Shown here piece after piece: positions 35,031 through 43,469 of a DNA stretch of 64,000 nt; position 1 is the first letter of the stretch; every line of letters begins with the position of its first letter. The notes beneath the pieces are model-generated. The model saw only the letters and a list, made by a program, of their open reading frames with translations, made no database searches and was not told where the DNA came from. The DNA is taken from NCBI RefSeq assembly GCF_008386635.1, contig NZ_VUOE01000002.1, positions 1-64,000 on the forward strand, read 5' to 3'. The stretch comes from Maribacter flavus. GTDB taxonomy: Bacteria > Bacteroidota > Bacteroidia > Flavobacteriales > Flavobacteriaceae. The translations under genes were made by a program, and so were the position numbers.

Positions 35031-35038
35031 TATTTTTG
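35031..35038 (+). promoter_or_regulatory. -7 box (TATTTTTG) for the E2 gene
   Basis: TATTTTTG fits TAnnTTTG exactly and is 37 bases upstream of ATG 35076. It lies between recR and the E2 gene, so the latter appears to have its own promoter. Confidence 0.5.
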
Positions 35039-35075
35039 CAAAAACAGTATAAAAAATAGACCTTAGATTATTGAT

Positions 35076-36434
35076 ATGTCAAAATTCGAATTGAAATTGC
35101 CAAGAATGGGTGAAAGTGTTGCCGAGGCTACATTGACCTCTTGGTTAAAGGAAGTAGGCGAAAAGGTTGAAATGGATGAGGCCATCTTCGAAATAGCAAC
35201 GGATAAAGTGGATAGTGAGGTTCCCAGTGAGGTGGATGGTGTGCTTATCGAAAAAAGATTTGAAGTTGATGATATTGTCAAAGTAGGGCAGGTAGTCGCT
35301 GTAATCGAAATTGCAGGGGAAGCAGACGGATTAGTTGAAGATACGGACAATACGGAGGAAACGTCAGATGAGGAACTGGCTTCCATGGCAGAAGAGGCCA
35401 TTGAGAAGGGCCGTGAAACGTTGGGAAGTCCTGTTCCCGATTATACTTCTACGGAACGATTTTATTCACCCTTGGTAAAGAACATTGCTAAGGAGGAAGG
35501 GGTTTCCCTTGCCGAACTGGAGGCCATATCCGGTACCGGGAAAGAGGGAAGAGTAACAAAGAATGATATTTTGGATTATATTTCGGGAAGAAGCAATGGG
35601 GCCCAGGTCGCGCCCCAACCCAAGAAAACTCCCGAAGCCCCCCAGCCCGTCCAAACCAAAAAGGAAGAGGTATCGGCACCACCAAAAATTGTGGAAAAGG
35701 AAGAATCCCAGATAAAAGTTGGAGCAGGCGACGAGATTATTCCCATGTCAAGAATGGGCAAATTGATTGCCAAGCATATGTCTGACAGCGTCTCCACTTC
35801 GGCGCACGTTCAAAGTTTTATAGAGGTAGACGTAACAAATATCGTAAACTGGAGAAACAAGGTGAAGGATGCCTTTGAAAAGCAGGAAGGTGAAAAACTG
35901 ACCTTTACGCCTATTTTCATGGAAGCCGTAGCCAAGGCCTTGAAGAAATACCCCATGATGAATATTTCCGTGGATGGGGACAATGTGATTAAAAAGAAAA
36001 ACATCAATATAGGGATGGCGGCCGCCCTGCCGGATGGCAACTTGATAGTGCCCGTAATCAAAAATGCGGATCAATTAAACCTTGTAGGTATGGCCAGGGT
36101 AGTCAATGATTTGGCGGAGCGGTCTAGAAAAAATGCCTTAAAACCGGATGAGGTGCAGGACGGTACCTATACCGTGACCAATGTAGGTACCTTTGGAAGT
36201 GTTTTTGGGACGCCCATAATCAATCAGCCGCAAGTAGGAATCATGGCCCTGGGTGCAATACGAAAGATTCCTTCAGTAATAGAAACGAAGGAAGGTGATT
36301 TCATTGGCGTAAGAAGTAAGATGTTTTTGTCTCACAGCTATGATCATAGGGTGGTAAACGGAGCTTTGGGCAGTATGTTCGCCAAGGCAGTTGCGGATTA
36401 CCTCGAGGCTTGGGACGTAGACAGGGAAATCTGA
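35076..36434 (+). CDS. 2-oxoacid dehydrogenase E2 component (dihydrolipoamide acyltransferase)
   Basis: A 452-residue acyltransferase core of a 2-oxoacid dehydrogenase complex. It has one lipoyl domain (about 1-77) with lipoyl lysine K44 in EIATDKVDSEVPSEV, and an acidic linker at 88-115. The peripheral subunit-binding domain at about 125-170 contains FYSPLVKNIAKEEGVSL and GRVTKNDILDYI. A proline-rich linker (TPEAPQPVQTKKEEVSAPP) leads to the catalytic domain at about 225-450. The catalytic motif near the C-terminus reads SYDHRVVNGALG, with Asn where the textbook HxxxDG motif has Asp. Single-lipoyl architecture fits branched-chain or 2-oxoglutarate types, and I cannot choose between them. No E1 or E3 gene is nearby. 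Confidence 0.92.
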   Translation: MSKFELKLPRMGESVAEATLTSWLKEVGEKVEMDEAIFEIATDKVDSEVPSEVDGVLIEKRFEVDDIVKVGQVVAVIEIAGEADGLVEDTDNTEETSDEELASMAEEAIEKGRETLGSPVPDYTSTERFYSPLVKNIAKEEGVSLAELEAISGTGKEGRVTKNDILDYISGRSNGAQVAPQPKKTPEAPQPVQTKKEEVSAPPKIVEKEESQIKVGAGDEIIPMSRMGKLIAKHMSDSVSTSAHVQSFIEVDVTNIVNWRNKVKDAFEKQEGEKLTFTPIFMEAVAKALKKYPMMNISVDGDNVIKKKNINIGMAAALPDGNLIVPVIKNADQLNLVGMARVVNDLAERSRKNALKPDEVQDGTYTVTNVGTFGSVFGTPIINQPQVGIMALGAIRKIPSVIETKEGDFIGVRSKMFLSHSYDHRVVNGALGSMFAKAVADYLEAWDVDREI

Positions 36435-36504
36435 AAGTAATAAGTATTTTAAATAAAATGTTAGGATTAACACAAAACTAACATCTTTTTTATTCATTAG
36501 ATTT

Positions 36505-36512
36505 TAGCTTTG
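36505..36512 (+). promoter_or_regulatory. -7 box (TAGCTTTG)
   Basis: TAGCTTTG fits TAnnTTTG and lies 19 bases before ATG 36532 of the predicted barrel protein gene. Confidence 0.5.
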
Positions 36513-36531
36513 TGTCTTACCAAGCCCACAA

Positions 36532-37803
36532 ATGTTAAGACCATTATCCTTATTTTTCAAACATCATTTTGAAATCCTAGTTTATTTATTTATTTATTTT
36601 CTGATTCCATTTTCTACAATTGCTCAAGAAATCAAGAAGGAAGAGACTCAAATGAGGCTTTTCATTGATTGTAATTGTGATGGAAACTATGTAAGGCAGG
36701 AAATTCCATTCGTTGACCATGTCAGGGATCAATCCTTGGCAAACGTACAATTGTTTATCTATGATGTTGGCAACGGAAGTGGAGGGCGGACTTATTTATT
36801 GGATTTTAAAGGAGCACAAAACTATACCGAAATTCAAGGTGAGATTTCTTATGAAACCACTCCCAATATGACCCCGGATGAGATAAGGAAAGGTTTGGTA
36901 GCCAAAATAAAACTGGGTTTGCTTAAATATCTTCTAGAATCGGATTTGGCCTATGAAGTTACATATTCCATAAATAGCAAAGGTAACAGTACAATAGAGC
37001 AGATGAGTGTTGAAGATCCATGGAACAATTGGATTTTTGAAATTTATGGTGAAGCTGAGCTCTCTAAGGAGTCCAGTAGGAATGAGTTCGAATATGAAGT
37101 CGGATTTGAGAGTGATAGGGTAACTGAAAAATGGAGAATTCGTGCGGATTTGGAACTAAACCAGGCCACGAGCAGGTTTAAGCAGAATAATGAAACGTTC
37201 ACTAGTGATAGGCTTCGTTATTCTGCAGATGGTAGTATAGTTAGAAGCTTGACAGATCACTGGTCGGCGGGTATTTTCGCAGGTGCACGTCACAATACTT
37301 TTACGAATCAAAATCTTTTTACTTATATACGCCCGGCAATAGAGTATAATATTTTTCCTTATCGTGAGGTTTTACAACGGGAACTGGTTTTCGCATATCG
37401 TATCGGCTACTTTTACAATAACTATATTGATACAACTATTTTTGAGAAAGATAGCGAAGGTGTATTAGACCACTCTTTGGATGTTCAACTTAGATATCGT
37501 CAACCATGGGGTAATATTTTCACAAGATTAAGGGGTTCGACTTTCATAAAGGATTTTAATAAAAATAGAATTCAATTATTTTCAAGACTTTCCGTTCGTA
37601 TATTCAAAGGTCTAGGTGTCACCTTTTCTGGTAATTTTGAAGTAATCCGTGATCAAATCAATTTGCCTGCAGGCGATGCTTCCATTGAGGATGTTTTACT
37701 ACAACAAAAACAGATTGCTACGGATTTTGAACTTGGTTTTAGGGTGGGATTAAGCTATACTTTCGGTTCTGCGTTCAATAATATTATCAACAATAGACTA
37801 TAA
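36532..37803 (+). CDS. Predicted outer-membrane beta-barrel protein of unknown function
   Basis: A 423-residue exported protein with a signal peptide at about 13-32 (ILVYLFIYFLIPFSTIAQ). Residues 40-150 form an alpha/beta domain that begins MRLFIDCNCDGNYVRQEIPFV; the CNC pair and QSLANVQLFIYDVGNGSGGRTYLLDF are conserved-looking. From about residue 165 a series of alternating strands (EIYGEAELSKES, EKWRIRADLELNQATSRF, FRVGLSYTFGS) suggests a barrel of about 12 strands, ending in FNNIINNRL. It resembles DUF481-type barrels, but I do not recognise the N-terminal domain. No co-oriented gene lies close; the exonuclease follows 74 bases later. Confidence 0.75.
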   Translation: MLRPLSLFFKHHFEILVYLFIYFLIPFSTIAQEIKKEETQMRLFIDCNCDGNYVRQEIPFVDHVRDQSLANVQLFIYDVGNGSGGRTYLLDFKGAQNYTEIQGEISYETTPNMTPDEIRKGLVAKIKLGLLKYLLESDLAYEVTYSINSKGNSTIEQMSVEDPWNNWIFEIYGEAELSKESSRNEFEYEVGFESDRVTEKWRIRADLELNQATSRFKQNNETFTSDRLRYSADGSIVRSLTDHWSAGIFAGARHNTFTNQNLFTYIRPAIEYNIFPYREVLQRELVFAYRIGYFYNNYIDTTIFEKDSEGVLDHSLDVQLRYRQPWGNIFTRLRGSTFIKDFNKNRIQLFSRLSVRIFKGLGVTFSGNFEVIRDQINLPAGDASIEDVLLQQKQIATDFELGFRVGLSYTFGSAFNNIINNRL

Positions 37804-37877
37804 ATTTTATAAAAAAGAGGTGTCGGGCATTCTAGGGCCTAACTCTTAAAACCTATATTTGCCATAAATTGGAATTC

Positions 37878-38654
37878 ATGGAGCTAAAGCTTACCAGACC
37901 TATTTGTTTTTTTGATTTGGAAACTACCGGAACTAATGTGGCCAAGGATCGGATCGTGGAGATATCCATACTGAAGGTTTTTCCCAACGGCAATAAGGAA
38001 AGCAGGACCTGGTTGGTAAATCCGGAAATGGAAATTCCTGAAGATGTAGTAGCCATCCATGGCATTTCAAACGAAAAGGTGGCCAATGAACCTACATTTA
38101 AACAATTGTCCAAGGATATTCATCGCATGATAAAGGACAGTGATCTGGCCGGTTTTAATTCCGATAGATTCGATATTCCCTTATTGGCAGAGGAGCTTTT
38201 GAGGGCCGATATCGATTTTGATATGAAGAACACCGTTTCGGTAGATGTGCAGACTATATTCCACAAAAAGGAGAAAAGGACCTTGGAGGCAGCTTATAAG
38301 TTCTATTGCGATAAGGACCTTACCGATGCCCATAGTGCGGAGGCCGATACAACCGCAACCTATGAAGTATTGCTTTCCCAACTGGAGCGTTACCCGGATC
38401 TTGAAAACAACATTAAAAAGCTTTCTGAATTCTCCAAAAGGAAGCAGTTCGTGGACTTTGCCGGTTTTATTGCGTTGGACGAGGAAGGCGATGAAATTTT
38501 TTCCTTTGGAAAGCATAAGGGAAGAAAAGTCCATGATGTGCTCGATAAGGAGCCTGGATATTTCGGGTGGATTCTGAATGCCGATTTTCCCCTGTACACC
38601 AAAAAGATTCTTACCCAGATAAAGTTGAGCAAACTCAACAATAAGCTTAGTTAG
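37878..38654 (+). CDS. DnaQ-family 3'-5' exonuclease with C-terminal DUF3820-like domain
   Basis: A 258-residue protein. The DEDD exonuclease occupies about 1-165: ExoI FFDLETTGTNVAKDRIVEI, the HGIS block, ExoII LAGFNSDRFDIPLLAEEL and ExoIII DAHSAEADTTATYEVLLSQL with the DEDDh histidine. Residues 195-250 (FSFGKHKGRKVHDVLDKEPGYFGWILNADF) match the DUF3820 pattern of F-x-F/M-G-K-x-K-G followed by W-I/F. This combination is a proofreading-type nuclease joined to a small domain of unknown role. A stand-alone DUF3820 protein occurs at 60890. Start ATG 37878 is preferred over TTG 37869. Confidence 0.92.
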   Translation: MELKLTRPICFFDLETTGTNVAKDRIVEISILKVFPNGNKESRTWLVNPEMEIPEDVVAIHGISNEKVANEPTFKQLSKDIHRMIKDSDLAGFNSDRFDIPLLAEELLRADIDFDMKNTVSVDVQTIFHKKEKRTLEAAYKFYCDKDLTDAHSAEADTTATYEVLLSQLERYPDLENNIKKLSEFSKRKQFVDFAGFIALDEEGDEIFSFGKHKGRKVHDVLDKEPGYFGWILNADFPLYTKKILTQIKLSKLNNKLS

Positions 38655-38664
38655 TAGAATAATT

Positions 38665-39276
38665 ATGAAGATAATCTGTATCGGTAGAAATTACACCGAG
38701 CACATAGAGGAACTTAAAAACGAAAAACCTACGGAGCCCGTCATTTTCATTAAACCGGATTCCGCAGTACTTCCCAAAGAGCAGGACTTTTACATACCTG
38801 AATTTTCCAACGACGTTCATTACGAGGTGGAGGTGTTGGTCAAGATAAAGCGCGTAGGGAAACATATTAAGGAGGAATTCGCGGGAACCTATTACGATGA
38901 AATAGGTCTAGGAATCGATTTTACCGCAAGGGACCTACAGTCGAAATTGAAGGATAAAGGCTTGCCCTGGGAAAAGGCGAAAGGTTTTGATGGTGCAGCT
39001 GTCATTGGTGAATGGATGCCAAAATCCAACTTTAAGGACCTGAACAACCTAAATTTTAGTTTGTTGAAGAACGGGGAGGCCGTTCAAAAGGGAAATACCT
39101 CGCTGATGTTGTGGAAAATAGACGAAATAATATCCTATGTGTCCACGTTCTTTATGCTGAAAAAGGGAGATGTTATTTTCACGGGAACACCTGCCGGAGT
39201 TGGCAAAGTAAGTGCAAATGACTACCTTACAGGTTACTTGGAAGAAGCGGAACTTTTTAACGTCAAAATAAGATAA
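38665..39276 (+). CDS. Fumarylacetoacetate hydrolase family protein
   Basis: A 203-residue cytosolic enzyme with the FAH fold. The metal-binding acidic residues are in VHYEVEVLVKIKRVG (two Glu) and GLGIDFTARDLQ. PWEKAKGFDGAAVIGEW and VIFTGTPAGVGKV are family blocks. Short members like this include acylpyruvases and oxaloacetate decarboxylases (FAHD1-like); the exact substrate is undetermined. It begins 10 bases after the exonuclease and overlaps the Hpt gene by one base (TAATG), so the group from 37878 to 40864 is probably one operon. Confidence 0.92.
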   Translation: MKIICIGRNYTEHIEELKNEKPTEPVIFIKPDSAVLPKEQDFYIPEFSNDVHYEVEVLVKIKRVGKHIKEEFAGTYYDEIGLGIDFTARDLQSKLKDKGLPWEKAKGFDGAAVIGEWMPKSNFKDLNNLNFSLLKNGEAVQKGNTSLMLWKIDEIISYVSTFFMLKKGDVIFTGTPAGVGKVSANDYLTGYLEEAELFNVKIR

Positions 39277-39614
39277 TGATATATAGTTTGGACAAGATCA
39301 ACGAGATGGCAGATGGGGACCAGGAATTTATACTATCCGTCATTTCTGTTTTTTTGGACGAGGTCCCCGAGGATTTGGAGGGACTTGAAGCCGCTATACA
39401 GGAGCGGGATTATGAAAGGACCTACCAACTGGCCCATAAGATAAAGCCCAATGTGGATTTGTTGGGTATGGAGCAGACTAGGGCCGCAGCTCTGGAAGTG
39501 GAGACCCTAGCGAAACAAAGTGCTCCATGGGAAGCTATTGAAAAAACCTTTCCTATTCTTAAAACCGATATCCATCAGGTCATCGGGGAGTTAAAAAACG
39601 ACTTTGAGCTCTAA
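39276..39614 (+). CDS. Hpt domain histidine phosphotransfer protein
   Basis: A 112-residue four-helix bundle. The phosphorylatable histidine is H54 in [17 protein letters not shown], the typical Hpt motif AHKxK with a downstream LG. Acidic residues after the first helix are also typical. It would carry phosphate between response-regulator receiver domains in a phosphorelay. No histidine kinase or response regulator is nearby, so its partners lie elsewhere. It overlaps the upstream FAH gene and the downstream cinA by one base each. Confidence 0.93.
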   Translation: MIYSLDKINEMADGDQEFILSVISVFLDEVPEDLEGLEAAIQERDYERTYQLAHKIKPNVDLLGMEQTRAAALEVETLAKQSAPWEAIEKTFPILKTDIHQVIGELKNDFEL

Positions 39615-40864
39615 TGTTCGCTGATATCATTACCATTGGCGATGAGATACTCATTGGTCAGATTATTGATACCAATTCGGCGTTCATTGCCAAGGAACTC
39701 AATAAAATTGGTATTTCCGTATACCAGATTACTTCGGTTCAGGATGATCGCGAACACATACTACAGGCTTTGGTGGAATCCAAGGCCCATGCGGACATCG
39801 TCATCGTTACCGGGGGGTTGGGCCCTACCAAAGACGATATCACCAAGCATACCTTCTGTGAATTTTTCAATGACGAACTTGTAGAGGACAAAAAGGTTCT
39901 GGCACATGTTGAAAACCTGTTCGCCAAGTATATTTCCAATACCCCAATTTCAGATTTGAACAGAAAGCAGGCCTGGGTTCCCAGCAAGGCAAAAGTTTTG
40001 CACAATGAAAACGGAACGGCTCCCGGCATGTGGTTCTATGAGGATGGGACTACCTTTATTTCGCTGCCAGGGGTTCCTTTTGAGATGAAACACCTCATAA
40101 GGGAAGTAGTGGTTCCAGAGTTGGTCAGGTTCTACGATAGACCGCATATCATCCATAAAACCATTCATACCTACGGAATGGGAGAGAGCGCCATTGCCCA
40201 AATAATAGAGGAATGGGAAAATAACCTTCCAAATTTCGTCAAATTGGCCTACTTGCCCAGTTTGGGTAAGGTACGGTTGCGGCTTACCGCCAAAGGGACG
40301 GACTATTCAATCCTTTCAAGTGCCATAGAATTGGAATCACAGAAACTATTTCCATTGATAGGAGATATCATTCTAGGCTCTGAAGAGGACGAGGAGCTGG
40401 AAGAGACAATTTCTAAACTGTTGATCGAGAAAGGATTGACTTTGTCCACTGCCGAAAGTTTTACAGGAGGGACCATCGCCAGTCATCTTACGGCCATACC
40501 GGGAGCTTCGGCCTATTTTAAAGGGAGCGTGGTCAGTTATGCCACGGAGACAAAAGTGAACGTATTAGGCGTACCCCAAGCATTGGTGGATACCTATTCC
40601 GTCGTGAGCGAGCAAGTGGCCATGGCCATGGCGCAAGGCGTTAAAAAGTTGTTGGATACTGATTTTGCTATTGCAACTACGGGCAATGCCGGTCCCACAA
40701 AAGGTGACTCAGATGCCAATGTTGGAATAGTCTACATTGGTATTGCATCGCCCACCCATGTTTTTGCCCTTAAATTCACCATGGGAAGCCAACGGGAAAG
40801 GATAGTGCAAAAGTCTGTAAACAAAGCACTTGAGTTGCTTCAAAAAGAAATTATAAAAATGTGA
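39614..40864 (+). CDS. cinA: CinA family protein (nicotinamide-nucleotide amidase / MoCF-binding fold)
   Basis: A 416-residue two-domain protein. The N-terminal MoCF-binding/COG1058 domain (about 1-170) contains [18 protein letters not shown] and [16 protein letters not shown]. The C-terminal PncC amidase domain (about 258-412) contains [22 protein letters not shown] and [12 protein letters not shown]. PncC recycles NMN to nicotinate mononucleotide; the N-terminal domain can act as an ADP-ribose pyrophosphatase. The usual AESCTGG reads AESFTGG here: the serine is kept and the cysteine replaced. It overlaps the Hpt gene by one base. Confidence 0.95.
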   Translation: MFADIITIGDEILIGQIIDTNSAFIAKELNKIGISVYQITSVQDDREHILQALVESKAHADIVIVTGGLGPTKDDITKHTFCEFFNDELVEDKKVLAHVENLFAKYISNTPISDLNRKQAWVPSKAKVLHNENGTAPGMWFYEDGTTFISLPGVPFEMKHLIREVVVPELVRFYDRPHIIHKTIHTYGMGESAIAQIIEEWENNLPNFVKLAYLPSLGKVRLRLTAKGTDYSILSSAIELESQKLFPLIGDIILGSEEDEELEETISKLLIEKGLTLSTAESFTGGTIASHLTAIPGASAYFKGSVVSYATETKVNVLGVPQALVDTYSVVSEQVAMAMAQGVKKLLDTDFAIATTGNAGPTKGDSDANVGIVYIGIASPTHVFALKFTMGSQRERIVQKSVNKALELLQKEIIKM

Positions 40865-40873
40865 GTTGTATTG

Positions 40874-40904
40874 TTGGCTGAAAGATAAAAATGATATAAA
40901 TTTG
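40874..40904 (+). promoter_or_regulatory. Promoter for the rpmB-rpmG-DUF4295 unit
   Basis: A complete Bacteroidota-type promoter: TTG at 40874-40876 (-33), a 20-base spacer, and TAAATTTG at 40897-40904 (-7), which fits TAnnTTTG. It gives a leader of about 27 bases before ATG 40935. Confidence 0.72.
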
Positions 40905-40934
40905 CACCCTGTTTAAAAGAAAAAATTCGGCATA

Positions 40935-41171
40935 ATGTCAAAAGTTTGTGAAATTACGGGAAAGAAGGCGATGGTAGGTAATAATGTTTCCTTCTCCATC
41001 AATAAGACGAAAAGAAGGTTTGATGTAAATCTTTCCAAAAAGAGATTTTACATTCCGGAGGAAGACCGATGGGTTACTTTGAAAGTTTCCGCAAGAGCGG
41101 TAAAACTTATCAACAAGAAAGGTATCTCTGCCGTTTTGAAGGATGCAAAAGCTAATGGGTTGGTAAAGTAA
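40935..41171 (+). CDS. rpmB: 50S ribosomal protein L28
   Basis: A 78-residue ribosomal protein: MSKVCEITGKKAMVGNNVSFS, then KTKRRFDVNLSKKRFYIPEEDRWVTLKVS and a C-terminal KLINKKGISAVLKDAKANG. This is the standard Bacteroidota L28 in length and sequence. Only one cysteine is present in the N-terminal region, so no zinc ribbon is formed. First gene of the three-gene ribosomal unit, with the promoter at 40874-40904 and the terminator at 41553-41583. Confidence 0.97.
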   Translation: MSKVCEITGKKAMVGNNVSFSINKTKRRFDVNLSKKRFYIPEEDRWVTLKVSARAVKLINKKGISAVLKDAKANGLVK

Positions 41172-41190
41172 CCTATAATTATAGAGTATA

Positions 41191-41373
41191 ATGGCAAAGA
41201 AAGGTAATAGAATACAGGTAATTTTAGAGTGCACCGAGCACAAGGAGTCCGGAAAACCTGGAACTTCTAGATATGTTACTACAAAAAACAAAAAAAATAC
41301 TCCTGAGAGATTAGAGATTAAAAAATTCAATCCTATCTTGAAGCGTATGACAGTTCATAAAGAAATTAAATAA
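41191..41373 (+). CDS. rpmG: 50S ribosomal protein L33
   Basis: A 60-residue ribosomal protein: [21 protein letters not shown], then [24 protein letters not shown] and a C-terminal [10 protein letters not shown]. The zinc-binding CxxC pairs of some L33 forms are absent (only one cysteine), so this is a cysteine-poor variant that does not need zinc. It lies 19 bases after rpmB and 7 bases before the DUF4295 gene. Confidence 0.97.
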   Translation: MAKKGNRIQVILECTEHKESGKPGTSRYVTTKNKKNTPERLEIKKFNPILKRMTVHKEIK

Positions 41374-41380
41374 GTAGGCC

Positions 41381-41533
41381 ATGGCAAAGAAGACGGTAGC
41401 AAGTTTACAGACAAGTTCAAAAAGATTGACAAAAGCCATTAAAATGGTTAAGTCACCAAAAAGTGGTGCCTACGTTTTTGTTGAATCGGTTATGGCCCCT
41501 GAAATGGTCAATGAGTGGTTGGATAAAAAATAA
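41381..41533 (+). CDS. DUF4295 protein, small ribosome-associated candidate (50 aa)
   Basis: A 50-codon gene from ATG 41381 to TAA 41531-41533: MAKKTVASLQTSSKRLTKAI, then KMVKSPKSGAYVFVESVMAP and a C-terminal NEWLDKK. It is the DUF4295 family, found across Bacteroidota directly after rpmB and rpmG. The protein is small and basic and its genomic position is fixed, which suggests a ribosomal or ribosome-associated role. That is inference from context. Confidence 0.92.
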   Translation: MAKKTVASLQTSSKRLTKAIKMVKSPKSGAYVFVESVMAPEMVNEWLDKK

Positions 41534-41552
41534 CCAACTTTTGAAAAGTTTT

Positions 41553-41583
41553 AAAAGCCCCTTTCCCTACGAAAGGGGCTTTT
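41553..41583 (+). terminator. Intrinsic terminator after the ribosomal protein unit
   Basis: AAAAGCCCCTTTC and GAAAGGGGCTTTT form a 13-bp stem with loop CCTAC and a T tract to 41584. It lies 19 bases after the DUF4295 stop and separates this unit from ftsY. Confidence 0.9.
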
Positions 41584-41590
41584 TAATTTT

Positions 41591-41598
41591 TATATTTG
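41591..41598 (+). promoter_or_regulatory. -7 box (TATATTTG) for ftsY
   Basis: TATATTTG fits TAnnTTTG, lies directly after the terminator and 19 bases before ATG 41618. It indicates that ftsY has its own promoter. Confidence 0.55.
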
Positions 41599-41617
41599 AT
41601 AATCTATTGCATACAAG

Positions 41618-42580
41618 ATGAGCTTATTTAAAAAGATTTTTTCTTCCGAAAAGAAGGAAACCTTGGACAAGGGACTGGAAAAGACAAAAACCAGTTTCTT
41701 TACCAAATTAGGAAAGGCCGTTGCAGGTAAATCCAGGGTAGATGATGACGTATTGGACAATCTTGAGGAAGTGTTGGTGACTTCGGATGTGGGGGTAAAT
41801 ACAACCTTAAAAATTATTGAACGGATCGAGGCCCGGGTCGCCAAGGATAAATACATGGGCACTGATGAACTTAATACGATTTTAAGGGAGGAAATTGCCG
41901 GATTGCTTTCTGAGACACATTCCGGTGAGGACTCTGAAGTTCATATTCCATCGGATAAAAAACCTTATGTGATCATGGTCGTGGGCGTCAATGGGGTTGG
42001 TAAGACCACTACTATTGGAAAATTGGCCTATCAATTTAAAAAACAGGGACTTAAGGTAGTGTTGGGTGCGGCAGATACATTCAGGGCGGCCGCTATAGAC
42101 CAATTGCAGGTTTGGGCCGATCGCGTAGAGGTACCCATTGTAAAACAACAGATGGGAAGTGACCCCGCATCGGTCGCTTTTGACACCCTTAGCTCTGCCG
42201 TAAAGCAGGATGCGGACGTCGTCATCATCGATACGGCAGGAAGGTTGCACAACAAGGTCAATTTGATGAACGAACTTAGCAAGGTAAAAAGGGTCATGCA
42301 AAAAGTGGTGGAGAATACCCCGCATGAAGTACTCTTGGTATTGGACGGTTCCACCGGCCAAAATGCGTTTGAGCAGGCCAAGCAATTTACAAAAGCTACA
42401 GAAGTAACTTCTTTGGCCGTCACAAAATTGGATGGTACGGCAAAAGGAGGTGTCGTCATTGGTATTTCGGACCAATTTAAGATTCCCGTCAAATATATTG
42501 GGGTAGGAGAGGGCATGGAAGATCTTCAGGTTTTCAATAAATACGAGTTCGTGGATTCATTCTTTAATATGAATAGTTGA
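41618..42580 (+). CDS. ftsY: Signal recognition particle receptor FtsY
   Basis: A 320-residue SRP receptor GTPase at the inner membrane that takes ribosome-nascent-chain complexes from SRP to the translocon. The N domain (about 25-100) follows a very short acidic-poor A region, as in compact FtsY proteins. The G domain has G1 GVNGVGKTTTIGKLA (about 124-138), GAADTFRAAAIDQL, DTAGRLHNK (G3) and VTKLDGTAKGG (G4), with the closing GVGEGMEDLQVFN. Downstream a DUF2911 gene overlaps its stop by 4 bases. Confidence 0.97.
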   Translation: MSLFKKIFSSEKKETLDKGLEKTKTSFFTKLGKAVAGKSRVDDDVLDNLEEVLVTSDVGVNTTLKIIERIEARVAKDKYMGTDELNTILREEIAGLLSETHSGEDSEVHIPSDKKPYVIMVVGVNGVGKTTTIGKLAYQFKKQGLKVVLGAADTFRAAAIDQLQVWADRVEVPIVKQQMGSDPASVAFDTLSSAVKQDADVVIIDTAGRLHNKVNLMNELSKVKRVMQKVVENTPHEVLLVLDGSTGQNAFEQAKQFTKATEVTSLAVTKLDGTAKGGVVIGISDQFKIPVKYIGVGEGMEDLQVFNKYEFVDSFFNMNS

Positions 42581-43458
42581 GAAAAATTGGGTTATTACTA
42601 CTTGTTTTTAATGTATCCATTTGCACTTGGTCGCAAATAACCTACCCGAAGGCAAGCCCTTTTTCAAAACTGGAGCAGGAAATAGGGCTTTCAAAAATCA
42701 CCTTGGAATACTCTAGGCCGGCGGTACGGGGAAGGGAATTATTTGGCGAGCAGGCAGATGGTCAACCGGCACTGGTACCTTATGATCGAATATGGCGCGT
42801 GGGTGCCAATGAATCTACAAAGATTACTTTTGAACATGATTTTGTTGTAGACGGACATACCTTGCCCCAAGGAAAATATGCCCTCTATATTTTTCCATAC
42901 AGGGAGTATTGGGAGGTGGTCTTTCATAAAAATACCGGCCATTGGGGCGATGGTCGTGCCAATTACGACCCAAGCGAGGACGCATTGCGGGTAAAGGTCG
43001 TACCCATCAAAACAATGCAATATCATGAAAACCTGCTGTTAACCTTTGAAAACATTACCCATAACAGTGCCCAGCTGATCATTCAATGGGCACGTACCAA
43101 AGCTGTTGTATCATTTGCTACGGATACCAAGCGAATCATGGAAAATGAAATCAGGGAAAAATTAGCAAATTCGCCAACTGGGCAGACCTATTATGAAATT
43201 GCCCGCTATTATCAAGAGGAAGGAATACGCCTTGATGAAGCCCTCTCCTATTTGGGAAAAGCCTTGCAAATGAATGGAAAGACCTATTATTTTTATAGGG
43301 TAAAGGCCCTGGTCGAAGGTGATTTGGGCGATTATACAGCTGCCATTGAATCGGCAAAAAAATCAATTCAATTAGCCGAAAAGGAAAATAAGGATGAATT
43401 TGTGCGGCTCAATCAGAAGGATATCAAGGTCTGGCAAGAAGAACTGAAGAATAATTGA
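42577..43458 (+). CDS. DUF2911 secreted protein with C-terminal TPR-like helices
   Basis: A 293-residue exported protein. The TTG start at 42577 overlaps the ftsY stop (TTGA). A signal peptide is at about 1-19 (IGLLLLVFNVSICTWS). Residues 30-170 match DUF2911: LEYSRPAVRGRELFG, PYDRIWRVGANESTKITFEHD, LPQGKYALYIFP. This domain is frequent in Bacteroidota with no known activity. Residues 205-285 form helical TPR-like repeats (YYEIARYYQEEGIRLDEALSYLGKAL). It lies upstream of an exported amidase and may share a transcript. Confidence 0.9.
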   Translation: MRKIGLLLLVFNVSICTWSQITYPKASPFSKLEQEIGLSKITLEYSRPAVRGRELFGEQADGQPALVPYDRIWRVGANESTKITFEHDFVVDGHTLPQGKYALYIFPYREYWEVVFHKNTGHWGDGRANYDPSEDALRVKVVPIKTMQYHENLLLTFENITHNSAQLIIQWARTKAVVSFATDTKRIMENEIREKLANSPTGQTYYEIARYYQEEGIRLDEALSYLGKALQMNGKTYYFYRVKALVEGDLGDYTAAIESAKKSIQLAEKENKDEFVRLNQKDIKVWQEELKNN

Positions 43459-43469
43459 AAACTAATGTT

